Assembly: GCA_947175005.1 (NCBI GenBank)
Contig: CAMWLD010000075.1
Coordinates: 1 to 8,802 of the forward strand
Length of the DNA stretch: 8,802 bases
DNA from: an uncultured Ruminococcus sp.
Lineage (GTDB): Bacteria; Bacillota; Clostridia; Oscillospirales; Ruminococcaceae
Reading direction: 5' to 3'
Part shown: positions 1 through 5,736 of the stretch, piece after piece
Position numbering within the stretch: the stretch's first letter is position 1
How the letters are laid out: each line of letters opens with the position of its first letter
The notes under the pieces: generated by a model
Told to the model about the DNA's origin: nothing
Databases searched by the model: none
Seen by the model: the letters and a program-made list of their open reading frames with translations, nothing else
Program-made: the position numbers and the translations under genes

Positions 1-22
1 AAAAGTGACTGCGAAAAGGGAA

Positions 23-916
23 TCAGACAACATTCACATCCGTACCCTTATTGTCAATGTGCATTTCCATAACATCCCAGTCTGTGAGACCCATATTGTC
101 AAGAGCAAAGCGCATTTTTCCCTTGAAAAATTTATTTTCCCCGTCCACTATCATCATCAGTGCAGGACCTGCCCCGCTGAGATATGCTGCATATGCACCG
201 TTGGTGTAGGCAATATCAAATATCTCCCGCCCGTGGGGAATTAGCTCCATTCTATAGGGCTGGTGCAGTCTGTCATGGACTGCCGTACGCAGATTTTCGT
301 ATTTTCCCGTAAGAAGTGAGGCGGAAAAAAGCGCCGCTCTTGAAAGGTTATAAACAGCGTCCTTATGGGAAATTTCCTTTGGCAGTACAGCCCGTGCTTC
401 CTCGGTTTTAAGCTCGAAATCGGGGATAACCGCAATGAATTTCAGTGTTGTGAAAACCTCCTGCTTTACCCAGTGAACGCACTTTCCGTCAAACACAGCC
501 GTGACAATGCCGCCAAGAAGCGCAGGGGCTGTGTTGTCGGGGTGACCCTCGATCTGTGCGGAAAGGTTCACCAGTTCATCGGGATTCAAGAGACTTCCCA
601 TAAGAGTGTTAGCCCCCACAAGTCCCGCGATAATGCAGGCGCTGGAGCTGCCAAGCCCCCTTGCCATGGGAATGTTGTTTGTCTGCTTTATGCGCAGTCC
701 CTTAAAATCCCTGCCGCAGATGTTGTAGACGGTTTCTGCGGTGCGGTAAATGAGATTTGACGGGTCTGTGGGAATGGGGCAGTTATCCGAGGAGGAAATA
801 AAGCAGCCCTCCGCTTCCTCCATTTCAACATAATTGTAAAAGGTCAGCGCCAGACCAAGTGCGTCAAAGCCCGCTCCCAGATTGGCGCTTGTGGCGGGAA
901 TTTTCAGCTTAATCAT
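23..916 (-). CDS. thrB: Homoserine kinase (ThrB), GHMP kinase family
   Basis: Homoserine kinase phosphorylates the hydroxyl of L-homoserine with ATP to give O-phospho-L-homoserine, the substrate of threonine synthase; it is cytoplasmic. The 297-residue protein is close to the usual family length of about 300. The N-terminal GHMP motif PATSANLGAGFDALGLAL is at residues 7-24. The ATP-binding glycine/serine loop PMARGLGSSSA is at 83-93, EGHPDN at 123-128, and the C-terminal GHMP motif SGAGPA at 247-252. All are intact, so the enzyme should be active. The ATG start places the first motif at residue 7, as is normal, and AAAGGA lies 10 nt upstream. It follows the MATE gene after 77 bp with no clear promoter or terminator, so the two are probably cotranscribed. 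No hom or thrC is visible on this side; only 22 bp remain after the stop, so downstream neighbours are unseen. Confidence 0.96.
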   Translation of the reverse strand: MIKLKIPATSANLGAGFDALGLALTFYNYVEMEEAEGCFISSSDNCPIPTDPSNLIYRTAETVYNICGRDFKGLRIKQTNNIPMARGLGSSSACIIAGLVGANTLMGSLLNPDELVNLSAQIEGHPDNTAPALLGGIVTAVFDGKCVHWVKQEVFTTLKFIAVIPDFELKTEEARAVLPKEISHKDAVYNLSRAALFSASLLTGKYENLRTAVHDRLHQPYRMELIPHGREIFDIAYTNGAYAAYLSGAGPALMMIVDGENKFFKGKMRFALDNMGLTDWDVMEMHIDNKGTDVNVV

Positions 917-919
917 TTT

Positions 920-973
920 TTATATATCCTTTCGGGAAAATATTTCATAAGTCTTTTCATCGGAAATGCTCAT
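920..973 (-). other. 17-codon upstream reading frame before thrB
   Basis: An ATG in the MATE-thrB gap opens a frame encoding MSISDEKTYEIFSRKDI and then TAA. It ends three bases before the thrB ATG and is in the same frame as thrB. It has no good ribosome binding site: the bases before it are a pyrimidine-rich CACCTCTCTCCTGTC. It shows no run of Thr or Ile codons as a classical attenuator leader would. It is probably a chance frame, though it could be a short translated leader or a remnant of an older N-terminus or gene. Confidence 0.12.
927..932 (-). promoter_or_regulatory. Ribosome binding site of thrB
   Basis: AAAGGA on the minus strand, 10 nt before the thrB ATG. It supports the start that puts the first GHMP motif at residue 7. 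Confidence 0.7.
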
Positions 974-993
974 GACAGGAGAGAGGTGAATTT

Positions 994-2370
994 TTAATCC
1001 TCTACTGCTGCCTGCTTTTTGACCTCATTATCCTTAAAATATTTTTTGAATGCTATTATTTCCAAAATTATCGACAGCGTCGCAGCCAAATAATCGGTTA
1101 CGGGCTGGGCGGCGGCAAGTGAGGTTGCCGAGCCGTAAATTCTGTTAAAGGTGAACAGCACGGGAATATACAGCAGCCCCTGACGGCTTACCGACAGTAT
1201 CAGCGAGGGAATGGCAGCTCCCATGGACTGAATGGTGTTTATCATCACAAAGAGCACCCCAAGAATAGGCCCCGAATATATGTATATCCTTGCAAAACTC
1301 ATGCCGTAGTCAAAGGCGCTCTGATCCTTCAGAAATGCGTTTACCATAGGCCCTGCGCCCATGTAGCATATTATTGTCATCACAAGACTTAGGGATATGG
1401 CAAGCATCAGCGAAAATTTCAGTATGGACATAAAACGTTTCCTGTTCCCTGCGCCGAAGTTGTAGCCAAGCAGCGGCTGAATTCCCGTGCCGAGACCGAT
1501 GAGCAGCATTACAGCGATCATATTTACCTTCATTGCAACTCCCAGTCCCGCAACAGCCATATCCCCATGGTCTTTCATAAGATTGTTGACGATAATGTTG
1601 GAGGTGCTCATGAGAATACTGTTAAGGGAAGCGGGGATACCTATGGCAAAAACGCCCATAGCGATTCCGTCGGTCGCCCTGTAATATTTCGGAGAAATGG
1701 TCAGCATGGATTTTCCCATAAGGAAATGGGCAATATAGAATCCTGCGCTCAGCACATTTCCTATGGTTGTGGCAAGAGCCGCTCCCGCAACGTTCATGCC
1801 CAGTCCCAGTATCATAACGGGGTCTAAGATAATGTTTGCAAGGTTGCCTATTATCATGCCTGCCATGGCCTTGCTTGCCTTGCCCTCAGCTCTTATTATA
1901 GAGGAAAATGCGTTGCTTATTACAAGAAAGGGAATACCGAAAGCCACGATTTGCAGATACTCCACCACATAATCATAGGTGTCGGGAGTTGCCCCGACGA
2001 TCTTCGCTACAGGCCTTGCCCCGAAGAATATTATCAGCATTCCTATAATTCCCGCAGCAAGTCCCGTGTAAAAGCAGAATGCACAGCTTTGATTAGCCCG
2101 TTCATTTTTTCCCTCTCCCAAAAGGCGGGAAATAAGGGAAGTACCGCCGATTCCGAAAAGCATTCCCACCGCCATAAACAGCAGGAAAGCGGGGGTAGCA
2201 AGCGACACCGCCGCTACCATGTAGGCGTTATTTGTCTGTCCGATAAAAAATGTGTCCGCAAGGTTGTAGACCAGTACCATAAGCATACTGATTATTGAGG
2301 GGATAATGTTCACCAGCACCGCCTTTGGCACAGGCGCATTTTCAAAAATTTCAACTGTTTTGTTTGCCAC
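994..2370 (-). CDS. MATE family multidrug/cation efflux transporter
   Basis: This is an integral membrane antiporter of the MATE family (MepA/NorM/DinF-like), which exports cationic or aromatic compounds using a Na+ or H+ gradient. The substrate cannot be told from sequence. Its 458 residues match the family length and it shows about twelve hydrophobic segments in two related halves. The first half opens with VLVNIIPSIISML and NLADTFFIGQ (about 18-45) and continues through GIGGTSLISRLLGEG (73-87). Further family-like stretches are FSSIIRAEGKASKAM (155-169) and NIILDPVMILGLGMNVAGAA (179-198), and the second half carries GTGIQPLLGYNFGAGNR (294-310). A short charged tail ends the protein. The start codon is GTG, chosen because AGGAAAGGA lies 12 nt upstream and the first membrane segment begins soon after. 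It lies 110 bp after radA and 77 bp before thrB on the same strand. Confidence 0.93.
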   Translation of the reverse strand: MANKTVEIFENAPVPKAVLVNIIPSIISMLMVLVYNLADTFFIGQTNNAYMVAAVSLATPAFLLFMAVGMLFGIGGTSLISRLLGEGKNERANQSCAFCFYTGLAAGIIGMLIIFFGARPVAKIVGATPDTYDYVVEYLQIVAFGIPFLVISNAFSSIIRAEGKASKAMAGMIIGNLANIILDPVMILGLGMNVAGAALATTIGNVLSAGFYIAHFLMGKSMLTISPKYYRATDGIAMGVFAIGIPASLNSILMSTSNIIVNNLMKDHGDMAVAGLGVAMKVNMIAVMLLIGLGTGIQPLLGYNFGAGNRKRFMSILKFSLMLAISLSLVMTIICYMGAGPMVNAFLKDQSAFDYGMSFARIYIYSGPILGVLFVMINTIQSMGAAIPSLILSVSRQGLLYIPVLFTFNRIYGSATSLAAAQPVTDYLAATLSIILEIIAFKKYFKDNEVKKQAAVED

Positions 2371-2382
2371 TGTAGGTTATCG

Positions 2383-2391
2383 TCCTTTCCT
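2383..2391 (-). promoter_or_regulatory. Ribosome binding site of the MATE gene
   Basis: AGGAAAGGA on the minus strand, 12 nt before a GTG codon. The spacing is rather long, but it is the only purine-rich site near that start and it supports GTG as the initiation codon. Confidence 0.55.
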
Positions 2392-2397
2392 ATTGGA

Positions 2398-2465
2398 AGC
2401 AAGAAAATCAGAGGCAGGAAGCAGGAGGATATTCTGTGTACTGCGCATTTTACTTTTTTCTTGCT
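2398..2465 (-). repeat. 10-bp inverted repeat in the radA-MATE gap
   Basis: The arms AGCAAGAAAA and TTTTCTTGCT are perfect inverted copies at 2398-2407 and 2456-2465, separated by 48 bp. In the minus-strand transcript they could form a stem just upstream of the MATE ribosome binding site. The arms are AT-rich and the loop is long. A simple intrinsic terminator would have a GC-rich stem and a trailing U-run, so this is not a typical one. Confidence 0.35.
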
Positions 2466-2480
2466 CACGTAATTAAATTT

Positions 2481-3917
2481 TTATTGCTCGCTTGCTCCCT
2501 GCTGTCTTTTTTCATGATCTTTTCTGATATAATCAAAAGCCTGTCTTACATTAGAGACCGCCACAATGCCTATATGATATTTTTTCGGGTCTATCTGCCG
2601 CAGGGACATTTTCGGGATAATGCATTTTTCAAAGCCAAGTCTCTCCGCCTCGCTTATTCTCTGGGAAACGCTTGAAATGCTTCTGATCTCTCCGCCGAGT
2701 CCAATTTCCCCGAAGCTGACAAGCTTTTCATTCACGGGAATGTCCATAAGACTGCTGTAAAGTGCAAGCGCCGCAGGCAAGTCCGCCGCAGGCTCGTCCA
2801 GTCTGAAGCCTCCCACAATATTCACAAACACGTCCAGCGTTCCGTAAAAAAGCCCTGCCCGCTTTTCCAGCACCGCAATGATTATGGCAAGGCGGGCAAA
2901 GTCAAAGCCCGTAGAGGTGCGGCGGGGAGCGGAATATCCGCTTTTGGTGACAAGTGCCTGGATTTCCGCCAAAATGGGACGTGTGCCCTCCATAACGCAG
3001 CCCACGCAGCTTCCCGAAACTCCCGCAGGTCTCCCGGTCAGGAACATCAGCGAGGGATTTTCTATTTGCTCCAGTCCCTTGTCCTGCATTTCAAAAACGC
3101 CTATCTCATTTGTAGAGCCGAAGCGGTTTTTCACCGCCCGCAGCAGTCTGTAGCTCTGGTGACGGTCGCCCTCGAAGAAAAGCACAGTGTCCACAATATG
3201 CTCCATTACCTTTGGCCCTGCGATAGCGCCGTCCTTGTTTACGTGACCTACCAAAAATATGGGTATCTCCATATCCTTGGCAAGGTGCATGAACATATTT
3301 GTGCATTCTCTTACCTGGGCAATGCTTCCCGAGGTGGAGGAAACGCTTTTAATGCTCATGGTCTGTATGGAGTCGATTATTACTATCTCGGGGCGGGATT
3401 CCATTACCGTGGCGCATACGGATTCTGCATCGGTAACGCTAAGCAGATAGAGGTTTCCCGTGTTTACCCCCAGCCGCTCCGCCCGCAGTTTCACCTGACG
3501 TGGGCTTTCCTCTCCCGAAACATAGAGAATGGAGTGCTCCTTTCCGAAGTAGCTGCATATCTGCAAAAGCAGGGTGGATTTGCCAATGCCGGGTTCGCCT
3601 CCAAGAAGCACCAGAGAACCCTTTACCAGCCCGCCTCCAAGCACACGGTCAAGCTCGCCCGTTCCCGTGGAATAGCGTATCTCGTCCTCTGCGGTGATCT
3701 CGTCAAGGGTCTTTATCTTGTCCGAGCAGCTCAAGGCGCTAAGCTCTGCGCCTGTTGCCCTTGCCGCCTTGCCCGTGGTTTTGGCGGCGGGGGAGACGTC
3801 TATCACCTCTTCCTCAAAGGTGTTCCATTCCTTGCATGAGGGACACCGCCCGTTCCATTTTGAGGATTCGTAGCCGCAGGAGGAGCATATGTATACTGTT
3901 TTCAGTTTTGGGGACAT
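2481..3917 (-). CDS. radA: DNA repair protein RadA (Sms)
   Basis: RadA is a RecA-like, DnaB-type ATPase that promotes branch migration and processing of recombination intermediates during repair and transformation; it is cytoplasmic and binds DNA. The 478 residues are a little longer than the usual 450-460. The N-terminal zinc finger has Cys11, Cys14, Cys25 and Cys28. The Walker A motif GGEPGIGKST is at 106-115 and a Walker B-like IVIIDSIQ at 178-185. The RadA signature KNRFG is at 263-267. From about 290 to 460 there is a Lon-protease-like domain (for example VGGFRLDEPAADLPAALAL). The C-terminal tail, rich in charged and Gln residues, is unremarkable. The start gives the standard N-terminus just before the zinc finger. 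AAAGGA lies 13 nt upstream, which is slightly far. All key motifs are intact. The gene begins 53 bp after the last lipoprotein gene. Confidence 0.97.
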   Translation of the reverse strand: MSPKLKTVYICSSCGYESSKWNGRCPSCKEWNTFEEEVIDVSPAAKTTGKAARATGAELSALSCSDKIKTLDEITAEDEIRYSTGTGELDRVLGGGLVKGSLVLLGGEPGIGKSTLLLQICSYFGKEHSILYVSGEESPRQVKLRAERLGVNTGNLYLLSVTDAESVCATVMESRPEIVIIDSIQTMSIKSVSSTSGSIAQVRECTNMFMHLAKDMEIPIFLVGHVNKDGAIAGPKVMEHIVDTVLFFEGDRHQSYRLLRAVKNRFGSTNEIGVFEMQDKGLEQIENPSLMFLTGRPAGVSGSCVGCVMEGTRPILAEIQALVTKSGYSAPRRTSTGFDFARLAIIIAVLEKRAGLFYGTLDVFVNIVGGFRLDEPAADLPAALALYSSLMDIPVNEKLVSFGEIGLGGEIRSISSVSQRISEAERLGFEKCIIPKMSLRQIDPKKYHIGIVAVSNVRQAFDYIRKDHEKRQQGASEQ

Positions 3918-3930
3918 AAGTTAAGATCAT

Positions 3931-3936
3931 TCCTTT
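3931..3936 (-). promoter_or_regulatory. Ribosome binding site of radA
   Basis: AAAGGA on the minus strand, 13 nt before the radA ATG. An out-of-frame ATG lies between the site and the start. The chosen ATG is fixed by homology, because the zinc finger begins at residue 11. Confidence 0.5.
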
Positions 3937-3945
3937 CGGAGGGTG

Positions 3946-3974
3946 ATTTAAAGGCAGGAGGTCAGAGCTGTTAA
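3946..3974 (-). promoter_or_regulatory. Candidate sigma-A-type promoter of radA
   Basis: On the minus strand TTAACA (3969-3974, five of six bases of the -35 consensus) and TTAAAT (3946-3951, four of six of the -10 consensus) are separated by 17 bp. The -35 overlaps the stop codon of lipoprotein A. The predicted transcript would start only a few bases before the ribosome binding site. The match is weak and could be chance, but it would let radA be expressed independently of the lipoproteins. Confidence 0.25.
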
Positions 3975-5704
3975 TACCAAAGCTGAAATCTGTCGAACCG
4001 CCAGCCCTCGTCGGTTTTTACCATGTGGTAGTTTAATTCTTCAAACCATATAAAATAGGGGTCATCGGAATGCCCGTGAACAACAAAATTTTTTAAAATA
4101 ACTTCCTTTTCATCGGAATATACAGGCATAAAGAAATTATCCCAAACACTGATATCGCTGCCTCTGCCACCCGATGAAGCAATTAGGTTTCCGTTCCCGT
4201 CAGTATACCAAGCAGATGCTTTTGAATAGGCATATTCACGGGTAAATGCCGGGTAAATATTTTCCAGAAATTCATCTAAGGTATGAGTTTCCGCATACTG
4301 TGGTGACATATCAGGGGAGCAGCCGAAATATTGAGCGTTGATCTCGCAGCCCTTATCGAGAATTTCCTGCTGTTCGGCTGTAAGAAAGCTTCTGTCCGAA
4401 GAGCATATCGCAAAGGGTTGTTCGAACCTTTGACTGTCCGAATTAAACGCTATCTTGTAAACCCCCGGTTTATATTTGCCGAAAGGAAACATTTCCTCAG
4501 TTATCTCAAAATCCGAGCTTTTGCCTGCATCAAGCGTAAAATCAATTTCATAAACAATGCTGCCGTCCGCAAAGGGCAGGGGAGTATAAATACCTTTATC
4601 ATTTTTAAGTATCTCCACTGAATTTATTTGCTGTACTTCTTCGGTATAATTGCTGAATGTATTTATAAGGCTTCCGTGATATTTCCAGATCTGATGGGCA
4701 TCTGAACGGAATTCCCAATCATCCCAATCTGCTGCGGCTTCGGTATCCACATATAAATTGGTGAAAAAAAGCACATGATTTTGCAGTTCTCTTCCGGAAT
4801 CCCAAGGAGTATCATCACGCTCATAGCTTATGGTGCAGTCGGGCGCTGCGCGCATAAGAAGCTCCGCATCCTCGGAGGAATATTCCTCCACAATGATATT
4901 TAGACTTTTAATGTTCGAGTTTTTCAGCACTTTCTCCAAACTTTCGGCGTCTATTCTTCGGTTTTTGAGTTCAAGATTTTTAATATTAGGGCAGTTGGAA
5001 ATAAATCCAAAATCGGTTCTGTCGTCATAATATTCAAAGTATAAACTGTCAATAGTAGCCATATCAGCAAAAAAGCTCAAGTCCTCATTACCGCTGTAAT
5101 TTGTAAATCTCAGCCAATGAGGACTGAAGAAATTTTTGGCAATGTGATTTGAAATAGTAGACAGATCACCGCCTCTGTAATCGTCAAGAACTAACACATT
5201 GAATCCAATTGAGTTAAAATCGGCATTTCCGCTGTAGCGTTCAAGAGTAAGCCAATGAAAATGATATTTATTAAGGAAACTTATATCTCTGTTTCTTGCA
5301 TTTCTAAGGATAAGATTCGAAATATATTTAAGATATGCTTCATCTATATCTGCAAAAGGGTCTTTGCTGTTCCAATAATCATTCATATCAATGTAAAGGT
5401 CGGCACCGATGAAATTAAATCCTTTTTTTCTAAGGTAATCATACGCTTCTTTTGCGCTTATGCTTTTTTCCTCTGTTGTTTCGGTTTCTGTGATCTCCTG
5501 TGTTGTTTCCGCTTTCGTCTGCTCGGCGGTGGTATTGGAAGTAGATTCCTCTTCGGTGACTGCAGCTGCCGTTTCCGTTTGGGTGCTTGATGTTTCCGTT
5601 TGAGCGGCTGCTGTTTCAGTTTCAACGTCCGTAACGCTTGCCTCGCTGCAAGCGGATAATGTCAGCGTTAAGAAAATTGCCAAGGCTGTTTTTTTGATGT
5701 TCAT
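3971..5704 (-). CDS. LRR-like exported lipoprotein, copy A (unknown function)
   Basis: I do not recognise a named family. The 577-residue protein starts with a signal peptide (MNIKK, hydrophobic stretch, LSAC), so Cys19 should be lipidated and the protein anchored on the outer face of the membrane. Residues 20-83 are a Thr/Glu/Ala/Ser-rich spacer. About 128-290 form seven short leucine-rich-like units of 19-27 residues, with a pattern like LxLxxYSGNxDLSFIAD. About 340-435 look like an Ig-type beta domain (ITEEMFPFGKYKPGVYKIAF). About 438-577 resemble an NTF2-like fold ending HMVKTDEGWRFDRFQLWY; this is inference from pattern only. The start at 5704 is preferred because AAAGGAAG lies 8 nt upstream and it begins the signal peptide. 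A TTG at 5740 would add 12 residues, overlap the stop of copy B and lacks a site. It is last of three tandem copies. Its function may be surface binding, but nothing proves it. Confidence 0.88.
   Translation of the reverse strand: MNIKKTALAIFLTLTLSACSEASVTDVETETAAAQTETSSTQTETAAAVTEEESTSNTTAEQTKAETTQEITETETTEEKSISAKEAYDYLRKKGFNFIGADLYIDMNDYWNSKDPFADIDEAYLKYISNLILRNARNRDISFLNKYHFHWLTLERYSGNADFNSIGFNVLVLDDYRGGDLSTISNHIAKNFFSPHWLRFTNYSGNEDLSFFADMATIDSLYFEYYDDRTDFGFISNCPNIKNLELKNRRIDAESLEKVLKNSNIKSLNIIVEEYSSEDAELLMRAAPDCTISYERDDTPWDSGRELQNHVLFFTNLYVDTEAAADWDDWEFRSDAHQIWKYHGSLINTFSNYTEEVQQINSVEILKNDKGIYTPLPFADGSIVYEIDFTLDAGKSSDFEITEEMFPFGKYKPGVYKIAFNSDSQRFEQPFAICSSDRSFLTAEQQEILDKGCEINAQYFGCSPDMSPQYAETHTLDEFLENIYPAFTREYAYSKASAWYTDGNGNLIASSGGRGSDISVWDNFFMPVYSDEKEVILKNFVVHGHSDDPYFIWFEELNYHMVKTDEGWRFDRFQLWY
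5581..5704 (-). repeat. Highly conserved 5' segment shared by lipoproteins A and B (copy in A)
   Basis: The first 124 bases of the coding region (signal peptide and start of the linker) align without gaps to 7284-7407. By hand count 114 of 124 bases are identical. The genes diverge clearly beyond this point, in the rest of the linker and the repeat domain. Confidence 0.85.
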
Positions 5705-5712
5705 ATTACCTG

Positions 5713-5720
5713 CTTCCTTT
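5713..5720 (-). promoter_or_regulatory. Ribosome binding site of lipoprotein A
   Basis: AAAGGAAG on the minus strand, 8 nt before the ATG of the signal peptide. It decides for the MNIKK start over the upstream in-frame TTG. Confidence 0.75.
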
Positions 5721-5736
5721 CTGTTTGTTTTTGATA

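Noticed and set aside
917..993. A T-box or threonine attenuator ahead of thrB.
   Set aside because: The gap is only 77 bp, with no terminator hairpin, no T-box motif and no run of Thr/Ile codons.
2371..2480. A sigma-A promoter for the MATE gene (TAAAAT near 2446 as a -10).
   Set aside because: The best -35 at suitable spacing matches only about three of six consensus bases, so I do not list it as a feature.
2436..2675. A plus-strand 79-codon frame with a GTG start, preceded by AGGAGG at 2423-2428 with ideal 7-nt spacing, encoding a hydrophobic N-terminus.
   Set aside because: Most of it is antisense to the 3' end of radA, which is certain. The purine tract is explained as the complement of the CCTCCTG tract in the leader, and the protein resembles nothing I know. 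Chance is more likely.
3066..3839. A long 257-codon plus-strand open frame inside radA.
   Set aside because: It is fully antisense to radA, whose zinc finger, Walker motifs and KNRFG signature lie in the same region. Its translation has no recognisable domain.
5456..5647. Low-complexity repeated TQTET-type linker DNA as a possible CRISPR or satellite array (also at 7195-7350).
   Set aside because: The repeats are short, irregular and in frame, and encode the Thr/Glu-rich stalk of a lipoprotein; there are no constant repeats with unique spacers.
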